Notes under the pieces: generated by a model
The model's database searches: none
What the model was told of the DNA's origin: nothing
Seen by the model: only the letters and a program-made list of their open reading frames with translations
From: Sphingobacteriia bacterium
Lineage (GTDB): Bacteria > Bacteroidota > Bacteroidia > Bacteroidales > UBA7960
Assembly (NCBI GenBank): GCA_011390575.1
Contig: JAABSE010000004.1
Coordinates: 1-64,000 of the forward strand
Length of the DNA stretch: 64,000 bases
Reading direction: 5' to 3'
Program-made: the position numbers and the translations under genes
Shown: in pieces, positions 8,692-16,845 of the stretch
How the letters are laid out: every line of letters starts with the position of its first letter
How positions within the stretch are numbered: the first letter of the stretch is position 1

Positions 8692-9915
8692 ATGGCACCA
8701 TTTATTCCCGAGGGTATTGTAAACCCCGAATTAAACCTTTTCTTTGCCTTGCTGCTGGGTATAGGTTTCGGCTATGTGCTCGAACAAGCCGGTTTTTCTT
8801 CTTCACGCAAACTGGCTGGCGTATTTTACGGGTACGATTTTGTTGTGCTGCGCGTATTCTTTACTGCCGGAGTTACAGCCATGGTAGGATTAACTTTCTT
8901 AAGCTTTATGGGTTGGATCGACATGAGCCTTGTGTATGTCAATCCCCTCTTTCTGTGGTCAGCCATTGTAGGGGGTGCTATTATGGGGCTCGGATTTATC
9001 CTGGGGGGATATTGCCCGGGAACCAGCATCGTGGCAGCAACCGTAGGAAAACTTGATGCTATGCTATTCCTGGTAGGCGCCGTGACAGGCATCTTTATTT
9101 TCGGTCATTTTTATAACGACTGGGAATCTTTCTACAATGGCAGTTTCCTGGGTAATCCCTTTATTTACGAAACCTTTGGCATGCCCCGTTCATGGTTTGC
9201 CTTTGCCCTGGTCATCGTTGCTGTTCTGGCCTTTGCCATCACCCAGCGTATTGAAGACAATGTAAACCAGACCCCTAAAGAGATAATCAGCCAGCGTCCA
9301 TCTTACGTTATGCCGGGAATGCTGCTTATTCTTTCTATGTTTGCCTTGCTTTTTCTCCCCGAACAACGCAAAAGCAACGCGCAGGAAGTACCTCCCCATG
9401 AATTGCTGGCCATGTTGCAACAAAACGACAGGTTTGTGGATGTGGAAGAGGCAACCTACAAGATCATTCAACAGGACAGAGACTTTATCCTGATTGATGT
9501 GAGAGAACCGGAAGAGTTTGAAAGATTTGCCCTGCCCGGTGCGATCAATATCACCATGGATGAGTTGCTGGGAAGACGATACAGAGAGTTCTTCAGCGAC
9601 AACAAAGAAAAAAAGGTGTTTTACAGTTATGGCGAGAGCTCTGCAGACATGGCCTGGACGGTTGCCAAACGGGCAGGTTTTGAAGAGATTTACGTGCTGC
9701 AGGGAGGACTTAACGGAATGTTCGACACCTTGTTTAACGGATCGGATGTACCCGAAGACCCCAAAAACATGGATGAAGAGTTTTCGGTGCGCTTTATTAC
9801 CAAGGCACGTCAAATGTTTAAGGAAGGCGAGGCATTGCCCAAAGAAGCCACCCAGCCGGTTCCTGTAAGAACCATTATTGAACTGGAAACTCCCGGAGGA
9901 AGAGGAGGATGTTAA
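8692..9915 (+). CDS. YeeE/YedE permease second half fused to a rhodanese-like domain, C-terminal Gly-Gly-Cys
   Basis: 407 residues. Residues 1-190 form the second YeeE half, with GGYCPGTSIVAA carrying the conserved C108. A further helix (about 205-221) leads into a rhodanese-like domain (about 245-340) with the typical DVREPEEF and a final LQGGLNGM block. The loop that should hold the catalytic cysteine reads FYSYGESS: Y311 stands at the cysteine position, so classical sulfurtransferase chemistry there is not expected. A polar, Pro-rich arm follows and the protein ends GGRGGC-stop. Its only cysteines are C108 in the pore and the terminal C407. The fusion places a sulfur-carrying arm directly on the transporter. 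Confidence 0.87.
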   Translation: MAPFIPEGIVNPELNLFFALLLGIGFGYVLEQAGFSSSRKLAGVFYGYDFVVLRVFFTAGVTAMVGLTFLSFMGWIDMSLVYVNPLFLWSAIVGGAIMGLGFILGGYCPGTSIVAATVGKLDAMLFLVGAVTGIFIFGHFYNDWESFYNGSFLGNPFIYETFGMPRSWFAFALVIVAVLAFAITQRIEDNVNQTPKEIISQRPSYVMPGMLLILSMFALLFLPEQRKSNAQEVPPHELLAMLQQNDRFVDVEEATYKIIQQDRDFILIDVREPEEFERFALPGAINITMDELLGRRYREFFSDNKEKKVFYSYGESSADMAWTVAKRAGFEEIYVLQGGLNGMFDTLFNGSDVPEDPKNMDEEFSVRFITKARQMFKEGEALPKEATQPVPVRTIIELETPGGRGGC

Positions 9916-9990
9916 CAACAAAACAAATACCCCCTTCGCTCCCCGAAGATATTTCAGAAATTATAACAACAGAAGCTAAAAAAGTAAACC

Positions 9991-10608
9991 ATGAATAATA
10001 CCAGCAAACTTAATCACATCAGCCTGCTTGCCTTTGCATTTGTAGCCATTGTGGTAGTGGTGAATTTGTTTACTACCAACAATTACGGACGCTCCAACAG
10101 CCAGGTAGTGAATGCCATAACAGAAACCAACCCATTGATGAACTACCATCAACTACGAAATATCGCTGATGGGAAAACCAATGATTTTGTCCTGGTCGAC
10201 CTTCGTTCAGAGGAAGATTTTTTGAATGGTCACCTGCCTTCGGCTATCAACATTCCTTTTGCCAGTTTGCTCGAAAAGCAGAGCATCAAAACCCTGAACA
10301 GGCTAAAGGATCAAACTCCTGTTTTGTATGGCGCAAAGGAATCAGACGCCCAGAATGCCCGACTACTCTTACTGGCCAAAGGGCTCGATAAAAACATCAT
10401 GGTATTGGGCGGGAATTACGAAAGTGCTCTCAGGTATGCCGTGAAAGATTTCCAGCCTGCATTTTCCAGCTTTAGCGAAGAGAAAGCCCGGTTTGACTAC
10501 CCAAGACTTATGGGTGTGCCGCAAGCAGGGCCCAAAGAAGACAATCAACCTGCCGGCATTATACCTGCAGTAAAAACAGAGACACTCAGTGCACAGGGAG
10601 GCTGCTAA
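9991..10608 (+). CDS. Membrane-anchored rhodanese-like protein with a single, C-terminal cysteine
   Basis: 205 residues: short polar start, one membrane helix (about 9-27), a rhodanese-like domain (about 45-150) with VDLRSEEDFLNGHLPSAINIP, and a flexible arm ending SAQGGC-stop. At the catalytic loop the sequence is LYGAKESDAQ, with G114 in place of cysteine. C205, the last residue, is the only cysteine in the protein, so any thiol chemistry must use it. The domain should face the periplasm. Last gene of the operon, 75 bases after the YeeE-rhodanese fusion; no clear terminator follows. Confidence 0.87.
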   Translation: MNNTSKLNHISLLAFAFVAIVVVVNLFTTNNYGRSNSQVVNAITETNPLMNYHQLRNIADGKTNDFVLVDLRSEEDFLNGHLPSAINIPFASLLEKQSIKTLNRLKDQTPVLYGAKESDAQNARLLLLAKGLDKNIMVLGGNYESALRYAVKDFQPAFSSFSEEKARFDYPRLMGVPQAGPKEDNQPAGIIPAVKTETLSAQGGC

Positions 10609-10750
10609 AAGCTTCGGTCCGTTTCCGGCTTTCTTTTCCCCGGGCCGCTGATCCTTTTCTCAATCAGCCGTTGATCCGGGCAATTTGACCTTTAGGGAAA
10701 ATATATTTGTCTTTTATCTGGCATTTTAACAGATTCTTTTCTGATTTTTC

Positions 10751-10781
10751 TTGCCGTGGGAAGTAAAAATTGCTATTTTTA
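10751..10781 (+). promoter_or_regulatory. Probable promoter of the helicase gene
   Basis: A TTG at 10751 and TATTTTTA at 10774-10781 (one mismatch to TAnnTTTG) are 20 bases apart, ending 31 bases before the ATG. Confidence 0.4.
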
Positions 10782-10812
10782 AGCATTATTCCCTTTTTAA
10801 ACCCCAAAAGCA

Positions 10813-13299
10813 ATGGACTTTTCCCACAACCCGCAATTGAAGCTGGCTTACGACTTTATAGAAAACACCGGCACGAGTGTTTTTCTTACCGGAAGAGCGG
10901 GCACAGGCAAAACGACTTTTCTGCGAAACATCCGCAACTCTTCCTTCAAACGTTCGGTAGTAGTAGCCCCAACAGGAGTGGCAGCCATCAATGCCGGTGG
11001 CGTGACCATCCATTCTTTTTTCCAGTTGCCTTTCGGCCCCATTCTGCCGGGGAGCGCAAACAATCAGAACCAGGAGCCGGAAAAACGCTTCCTCAAACTC
11101 AATAAGGAGAAAATCAATATCATCCGCAGCCTTGACCTGCTCATCATCGACGAAGTAAGTATGGTGCGCGCAGACTTGCTGGATGGTATCGACAGGGTTT
11201 TGCGCAGATACCGCCAGCGCAACATGCCATTCGGGGGCGTTCAAATGCTTCTTATTGGTGATTTACAGCAATTACCACCGGTAGTTAAGGAGGAAGAGAA
11301 AGACCTGCTATCACCGTGGTACTCTACTTTCTTTTTCTTTGGAAGCCTTGCTTTGCGCGAAACACAATATATCAGCATCGAGCTGAAACATATATACCGC
11401 CAGACAGATCGTGAATTTATCGGCATGCTCAATAAGGTAAGAGACAACATGCTCGACAATCAGGTTCTTGCCTTGCTCAACCAGCGGTACCGGCCCAATG
11501 TGGCTGAGTTTCAAAACCAGGGTTATATAACCTTAACCACGCACAACCAGCAGGCCAGAGAGATCAACATCAGGCGCCTGGAAGAGCTCAAAAAAACCAA
11601 AAGGCATTTTACGGCCCGCATCGAAGGCGAATTTCCCGAATCCGCATACCCTACCGAACAGAACCTTGTCCTGAAAACCGGTGCCCAGGTTATGTTTGTC
11701 AAAAATGACCCATCGCCCGAAAAGCTGTTTTACAACGGCAAAACAGGAAAGGTCGCAGGGATGGATGATGAGGTGATTTACGTTGAATGCCCGGAGGACA
11801 AAGAAAACATCGCAGTATCAAGATTGACCTGGGAAAACAACCGCTATGCCCTGGACCCCGACACCAAAGAAATCAAGGAAAACACCATTGGCTCATTCAC
11901 CCAGTTTCCGCTTAAACTTGCCTGGGCTATCACCATACACAAAAGCCAGGGGCTTACCTTTGATAAAGCCATCATTGATGCCAATGCTGCTTTTGCCCAT
12001 GGCCAGGTGTATGTGGCCCTGAGCCGTTGCAAAACTTTAGAAGGTCTTATCCTAAGCACCCAGATCTCCCGGCAATCCATCAAGAGTGATCACAGCATCA
12101 AGGATTTCACGCAGAATATTGAACAGAACCCACCCAACGAAGGGGTGCTGAACCAGGCAAGGTTGCAATTTCAGTATGAATTGCTGGAGGATTTGTTCAA
12201 TTTTTCCCCTCTGCGCTACAGACTGAATTACCTCAGAAAAGCAGCCAACGACAACCCCGGTTCGGTTGATGAAGGGTTGTTGCCCCTGCTCAACGAGTCA
12301 GATCGATTCCTGCATAAAGAACTGATGGAGATCGCATCTAAATTCATGGTGGAAATCAACAAACACGTTGGCAGGCAAAAAGACATAGAAAACAATGCCC
12401 TTTTGCAGGAACGGGTTTCAAAAGCTTGCGATTATTTTTTACCCAAAATTGAGGCAGGTTTTGAAACCATGCTTACCAACCTGGATCTGGATGTGGACAA
12501 CCGGCAATTGAAAAAAAACCTCACCGAAGCCCACCAGAGACTCATCACGGAGCTCACCATCAAAAAAGCCTGTATGGAGGCTTGCCGGCAGGGTTTTAAA
12601 ACACCGCTTTATTTGGAAACAAGAGCAAAGGCAGCCATTGAGCCAGATGTAAAATCAGGAAGCAGAAAAGTAAAAACAGTATCAGAATCCGATACATCGC
12701 AACATCCCGAACTCATGAAAGCTATCAGGACATGGAGAGACAAAGTAGCAGATCAAACCAACAAGCCTATTTATGCGATCCTGCCCAAAAAATCCATGAT
12801 TACCATTACCAATACCCTCCCGGCCACCAAAAAAGCGTTGCAGGCCATCCACGGCATGGGAAAAGTAAAAGTAGCAGAATACGGCGACGATATCATTTCG
12901 CTGGTTATGGATTATTGTACCAACAACGACATTACCCCCTCGTGGGAAATTGAACAACCCCGGGAACACAAAGCCCAAAAACCCCTCAAAAAGCCTACCG
13001 CAGAAATCAGTCTTGAACTTTTCGAACAGGGTAAGACTGTTGAAGAGATTGCCGCAGAAAGGAACCTGGCAGTAAGCACCATTGAAGGGCACCTGGCAAC
13101 ATACGTAAAAACAGGACAGATTCCTGTTAACAAGCTGGTAGACATTCAAAAGACAGAACCCGTTTTAGAATTTCTGAAAAGCAAAAATGGGGAAGCCACC
13201 CTTTCAGAAACCAAAAATGCTATGGGTGAAAATTTCTCCTGGCCCGAAGTCAGGATTATTTTTGCCTACTACCAGTTTATTTCTCAACCTAATCAGTAA
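10813..13299 (+). CDS. Pif1/RecD2-like helicase with HRDC and helix-turn-helix C-terminal domains
   Basis: 828 residues. An SF1B helicase core starts at once: Walker A GRAGTGKTT (27-35), the APTGVAAINAGG block and Walker B LLIIDEVSMV, with a late helicase motif KSQGLTFDKAIID and VALSRCKTLEGL near 380-410. The middle (about 440-600) is helical and unassigned. Residues about 635-700 resemble an HRDC domain (QAIHGMGKVKVAEYG), and about 730-780 a helix-turn-helix of the type at the end of RecQ-like proteins (TVEEIAAERNLAVSTIEGHL). This combination is common in Bacteroidota. Probable roles are in resolving DNA structures or replication conflicts. It stands alone after the sulfur operon. Confidence 0.85.
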   Translation: MDFSHNPQLKLAYDFIENTGTSVFLTGRAGTGKTTFLRNIRNSSFKRSVVVAPTGVAAINAGGVTIHSFFQLPFGPILPGSANNQNQEPEKRFLKLNKEKINIIRSLDLLIIDEVSMVRADLLDGIDRVLRRYRQRNMPFGGVQMLLIGDLQQLPPVVKEEEKDLLSPWYSTFFFFGSLALRETQYISIELKHIYRQTDREFIGMLNKVRDNMLDNQVLALLNQRYRPNVAEFQNQGYITLTTHNQQAREINIRRLEELKKTKRHFTARIEGEFPESAYPTEQNLVLKTGAQVMFVKNDPSPEKLFYNGKTGKVAGMDDEVIYVECPEDKENIAVSRLTWENNRYALDPDTKEIKENTIGSFTQFPLKLAWAITIHKSQGLTFDKAIIDANAAFAHGQVYVALSRCKTLEGLILSTQISRQSIKSDHSIKDFTQNIEQNPPNEGVLNQARLQFQYELLEDLFNFSPLRYRLNYLRKAANDNPGSVDEGLLPLLNESDRFLHKELMEIASKFMVEINKHVGRQKDIENNALLQERVSKACDYFLPKIEAGFETMLTNLDLDVDNRQLKKNLTEAHQRLITELTIKKACMEACRQGFKTPLYLETRAKAAIEPDVKSGSRKVKTVSESDTSQHPELMKAIRTWRDKVADQTNKPIYAILPKKSMITITNTLPATKKALQAIHGMGKVKVAEYGDDIISLVMDYCTNNDITPSWEIEQPREHKAQKPLKKPTAEISLELFEQGKTVEEIAAERNLAVSTIEGHLATYVKTGQIPVNKLVDIQKTEPVLEFLKSKNGEATLSETKNAMGENFSWPEVRIIFAYYQFISQPNQ

Positions 13300-13859
13300 T
13301 TCCAGGGCAGAATTGCTTTTGTGCCCCTGTATTCGTCACACACCCTTCCCTGAATGCGGTTGTGTTCCTCTATAGTCTTATCCTGAAAAGGTTCTCTTCC
13401 TGGATAGAATCCTTTCAGTCTGCCTTACACCAGCTGAACATCGCATGAGTCGGGAATTTCTCTTCCGGAACGGAAATTAATTGAAATTTCTTTTTCAAAA
13501 TGGACGGCAAACTGCAACAAATAAATTAACATGAGGTAGATTTTCTTTTTATCAAAACAATGCGTGCGAATATTTCTACGTTTTAACTCTTAAAGAAATT
13601 ACGTAAACCACGGAGAAACAAAAAACGTATACAAGTGCAAATAAATTTAAGTCAGGAAGCATTTCAAGCATACTGCAGGAAGACAGGCAGAGATTACACA
13701 TGAGCTTTGGTATGTTATTTGTCATAGAATCAACAATCACCTAAACTTATGAACCGAGCCATGAACATAGCATTGACACATGTGAAGATAATTATTATTG
13801 GATAGCTATCCCACATGCACAGTGCGCACATATAATCTGTTTAATCAAAAACCAGCCAC
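13300..13859. other. 560-base non-coding region with several short palindromes
   Basis: No convincing gene. An imperfect hairpin (CAGGGCA at 13303 with TGCCCCTG at 13322) follows the helicase stop but has no T-run. Near the right end lie a perfect 12-base palindrome GGATAGCTATCC (13800-13811) and the 8-base palindromes CACATGTG and GTGCGCAC, all within about 110 bases of the next start. They may be operator sites for the orphan gene at 13860. No TAnnTTTG box was found there. Confidence 0.5.
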
Positions 13860-14510
13860 ATGAACACTTACACAGGGGAAACAAAAATACTGGAAGGAGA
13901 GCTCAGGGAAGTAATGGAAAGCTCATACATGGAAAAAACGTCAGTATACGAACGTTTTTTCTACACCCGCCATCTGCTGAAAAAGAAGTATCATGATTTC
14001 ATTATGAATCTTGACAACGCTGAGGTGCTCAACAAGTTAAGCTTGCTCCTGAAATCTCAGAATTTCAACGAAGGAGAGTTTGGTAAGCTCATGAAGCGTA
14101 TTGAAAAATGGAACAACCTGGAAGCTCCGGTGCCCTTGCAGTACATTGAGTTTATCGGCTTAAAGCCCTTAAGTCTGGAAACCACAGCCAAGGCAGATAT
14201 GAATGCTTTCAAGGAAGCTCTGCAAGCAACGTTTTATCCCGAAGCATTCTTTGTCAATGTGAGTTCAGGTGTTTTGAGAGTGGGGTTACCTGAAAAAACC
14301 ACTGAGAAGCAGGCCATTGAGATTGCCAGAGACTACCAAACTACGGAGCCGGTCAGAACCCGGTACATTTGCATAAAAGATTTGAAGACCATCGTGATTG
14401 AGTCCAGGGAACATCATTATACCTTAACTTATCCTCCTGTTCTGACCTTCAGAAAGAATCTGTTTATCCCCGGTAATTTCGAAAATACTAACGACCCAAA
14501 CTTCGGATAA
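13860..14510 (+). CDS. Hypothetical protein, unrecognised
   Basis: 216 residues, no signal peptide, no membrane helix and no motif I recognise. The N-terminal 110 residues are rich in charged and helical residues (LKKKYHDFIMNL, KLMKRIEKWNN); the rest looks alpha/beta, with a possible small domain at about 115-205 (ATFYPEAFFVNVSSGVLRVGLP). It is probably cytoplasmic. The ATG follows a long non-coding region and a hairpin with a T-run follows the stop, so it is a single transcription unit. The coding frame is well supported by composition and length, but no function is proposed. Confidence 0.7.
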   Translation: MNTYTGETKILEGELREVMESSYMEKTSVYERFFYTRHLLKKKYHDFIMNLDNAEVLNKLSLLLKSQNFNEGEFGKLMKRIEKWNNLEAPVPLQYIEFIGLKPLSLETTAKADMNAFKEALQATFYPEAFFVNVSSGVLRVGLPEKTTEKQAIEIARDYQTTEPVRTRYICIKDLKTIVIESREHHYTLTYPPVLTFRKNLFIPGNFENTNDPNFG

Positions 14511-14511
14511 C

Positions 14512-14532
14512 AACCCTTATTGAAGGTTTTTT
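14512..14532 (+). terminator. Terminator after the orphan gene
   Basis: AACCCTT and AAGGTT pair around a short loop (one bulged C) and are followed by a run of six T, directly after the stop codon. Confidence 0.55.
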
Positions 14533-14597
14533 CCTGGTAAATATCCGGAGCAAAAGGATAAACAGTCCGTTGCATGCCGCCTGATGTGCAATTTGCC

Positions 14598-15788
14598 TCA
14601 GGTTTCCATTTCACAAAACAAAGACAGGGTCTCTACCAACCTGTCAATTTCTTCCGTATTATTGAAGAAATTACAGGAAATCCTGATATTTCCTGCCCTT
14701 ACAGATGTTACGATGCCCTGCTTTTGCAAAAATGCAACGCCACTGCCATTATCAACCTGCCGCAGGTTAATGAGCACAATGGCCGACCGATGCTCTTCAC
14801 TCTCACAGGGAGAAAGAATCTCTACAGGCAATGCCCTCAACTCATCGATCAGGTATTTGCTGAGATAAGCAATTCTTTCTCTGATTTTATCCCTTCCGAT
14901 TTCGTTGACAAAATCAATGGCGGTATCCAGTCCGGCAAGGGCTTGAAAGTTCATGGTTCCGAAGTTATATTGGCCGGCATGCTCAAACTGCTCGTAATCA
15001 ATATTTTTCCGGGTAGGGATAAAATCGTCGGGTGGAGGCTTTACACCCAGCCATCCGGCCATAGCACTGGGATACATCTGCCTGAAACCCGGGGAGGTAT
15101 AGAACAGAGAGCCGGCCACTCCGCACAAACCCCATTTATGAAAAGAAACTGTAAGCACATCCACCTGCATCTTTTCCACATCTACTTCGTAAAGGGGGAA
15201 AGCCTGGGTAGCATTGACCATGAAAAGCAAATCCATTTCGTTGAGTGCTTTGCCCAGTTTCTCAACATCCAGCCTGAAACCGGTTGAGTACTGCACATAG
15301 CTGCAAACCACACCCATGGTTTTTTCATCAACGGCCTCCAGGATACTTTCGATTGAGTAAACACCGTCGACAGGCTTTACAAACTTCACCGGGATACCCT
15401 GAAATTCGAAAGGGATATGGGAAGAGGGAAACTCATCCATGAGAGAGACGAGATTAAATTCGAAGGGTGTGGAACGTTTCAGCGCAGCTGCAATAAAATT
15501 AAAAGCAGTGGAAGTATTGTGCGCAAAACAAAGGTTAGAGGCCGAAGTATTGATCATCTTACCCAGCTTTTCACGCAACCTGTCACTACGTTCAATATCT
15601 TCAAGGAAATGCATATCCCCGAAAAGATTGAGTTTTTGATACGCTTCATTTATAGCCTTCAACACCCTGTTAGGGATGGGGCTCATGCCGGCACTCTGAA
15701 AGTAGGCCAGATTTTTTGTTACAGGAAACTCTTCCCTGATTTCATCCCAGTATTTTTCTTCCATAGTGTTGGATTTATCTCTCCACAT
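14598..15788 (-). CDS. PLP-dependent enzyme, class V aminotransferase fold
   Basis: 396 residues with the class V (isopenicillin-epimerase/cysteine-desulfurase-like) fold. The PLP lysine is in SFHKWG (K218 from the first ATG). Other family blocks are AHNTSTAFNF (cofactor phosphate), DLLFMVNATQAFP and GTMNFQALAGLD near the C-terminus. Substrate unknown: the family includes desulfurases, kynureninase-like enzymes and epimerases, and no catalytic cysteine loop of a desulfurase is evident. An ATG at codon 9 (MEEKYW) is an equally good start. Last gene of a leftward housekeeping group, 8 bases after cvpA. Confidence 0.8.
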   Translation of the reverse strand: MWRDKSNTMEEKYWDEIREEFPVTKNLAYFQSAGMSPIPNRVLKAINEAYQKLNLFGDMHFLEDIERSDRLREKLGKMINTSASNLCFAHNTSTAFNFIAAALKRSTPFEFNLVSLMDEFPSSHIPFEFQGIPVKFVKPVDGVYSIESILEAVDEKTMGVVCSYVQYSTGFRLDVEKLGKALNEMDLLFMVNATQAFPLYEVDVEKMQVDVLTVSFHKWGLCGVAGSLFYTSPGFRQMYPSAMAGWLGVKPPPDDFIPTRKNIDYEQFEHAGQYNFGTMNFQALAGLDTAIDFVNEIGRDKIRERIAYLSKYLIDELRALPVEILSPCESEEHRSAIVLINLRQVDNGSGVAFLQKQGIVTSVRAGNIRISCNFFNNTEEIDRLVETLSLFCEMET

Positions 15789-15796
15789 AAAGGTTT

Positions 15797-16333
15797 TTAT
15801 TCCTCTTCTTCCGGTTCAGGTGCAAGAAAAGAATTTAAATCGGATTTAAAAGAAAACGTTTCAGAGCCGGGCAGCATCCGGGGAACCAGCCCGGCCACTT
15901 TGTCGTAAAGATAACTGGATTCCCGGGTTTCGTCAGACATGAATGCACTGTGGCGGTTGATGTAGTTAAAAAAGATAAGCACCACACTCAGGATAAAGGC
16001 CACCTTTAATGTGCCGGCTCCAACACCGGCAATACGGTTGAGAAAGTTGATCCCAACCAGTTTAAAAAACCTTTCAATGATTCGCGCTATGAGCTTCACC
16101 ACAATTATCACCAGGATAAAAACCACCACAAAGGCAATAATTTTGATGGCATTGGGGTTCCAGTCCACATATTCCGTGAGTAGGCCTGCCACCATTCCTC
16201 CGAACATGGCAGCCAGAAAAGCCCCTGCGATGATTCCGATAAGAGAAGCTATTTCAAGTAAAAAGCCTCTTGTAAAGCCTCTGATGGCCCCAATAGTGAG
16301 GGGTATAGCCAGTATTATATCAACATGGTTCAT
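15797..16333 (-). CDS. CvpA family membrane protein
   Basis: 178 residues with four hydrophobic segments and the family pattern: DIILAIPLTIGAIRGFTRG at the start, then a glycine-rich second helix and the FLNRIAGVGAGTLK block before the last helix. CvpA proteins are small inner-membrane proteins linked to colicin V export and envelope stress; their biochemical role is unclear. The acidic C-terminal tail (APEPEEEE) is cytoplasmic or periplasmic, not decidable here. It sits between the EVE-domain gene (14 bases) and the PLP enzyme (8 bases), so co-transcription is likely. Confidence 0.88.
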   Translation of the reverse strand: MNHVDIILAIPLTIGAIRGFTRGFLLEIASLIGIIAGAFLAAMFGGMVAGLLTEYVDWNPNAIKIIAFVVVFILVIIVVKLIARIIERFFKLVGINFLNRIAGVGAGTLKVAFILSVVLIFFNYINRHSAFMSDETRESSYLYDKVAGLVPRMLPGSETFSFKSDLNSFLAPEPEEEE

Positions 16334-16347
16334 TTCTGATTCAGTTT

Positions 16348-16755
16348 TTAGCTTTCTCCCAGTTGTACAATAGCATCAAACTCCTCTCTTTTCAGAGGCA
16401 TTACTGACAAACGGGATTGCTTTACCAGGGCTACATTTTCCAGTCTTTCGTCCTTTTTTACCTGATCAAGTGTCACAGGGTTTTGAAAGGCTTTCACAGG
16501 CACCAAATCTACTACCACCCAGCGATCATCGTCTGCAGTAGGATCAGGATAATGTTCTTTCACCACTTTGGCAATTCCCACAACCTCTTTGTCCGATACG
16601 CTGTGATAAAACAAGACCAGATCATCTTTTTTCATTTCTTTGAGATTGTTTCGGGCCTGGTAGTTTCTTACCCCCTCCCACATGGTCTTTCCCTCTTTCT
16701 TAAACCTTTCCCAGGAATAAGCAGCGGGTTCTGATTTTACTAACCAATAGTTCAT
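16348..16755 (-). CDS. EVE domain protein
   Basis: 135 residues, essentially one EVE domain (PUA-like fold). Diagnostic start MNYWLVKSEP, then WEGVRNYQARNNLK with the conserved Asn-Tyr-Gln-Ala-Arg block, and DLVLFYHS. EVE proteins are related to YTH domains and are thought to bind modified bases in nucleic acids. Length is normal for a single-domain member. 14 bases upstream of cvpA; 90 bases separate it from holA, in which no promoter was recognised. Confidence 0.9.
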   Translation of the reverse strand: MNYWLVKSEPAAYSWERFKKEGKTMWEGVRNYQARNNLKEMKKDDLVLFYHSVSDKEVVGIAKVVKEHYPDPTADDDRWVVVDLVPVKAFQNPVTLDQVKKDERLENVALVKQSRLSVMPLKREEFDAIVQLGES

Positions 16756-16845
16756 ACATCTAATTTTTAAATTCCTTAAGCTCCGCTACATAAAAATAAC
16801 CTTGTTAATCAAGGGCTATAGCATGCAAATTCCTTACAGTTATAA

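Noticed and set aside
8052-10608. Selenocysteine or readthrough at the GGC tails
   Set aside because: All three stops are TAA, not TGA, and no SECIS-like hairpin follows; the tails are true ends.
13749-13805. An 18-codon frame (MNRAMNIALTHVKIIIIG) before the orphan gene
   Set aside because: It has no Shine-Dalgarno, no conserved feature that can be judged and is short enough to arise by chance; its stop overlaps the GGATAGCTATCC palindrome.
14574-15287. A 237-codon plus-strand frame opposite the PLP enzyme
   Set aside because: The minus-strand enzyme has the PLP lysine motif and family blocks; the opposite frame has none.
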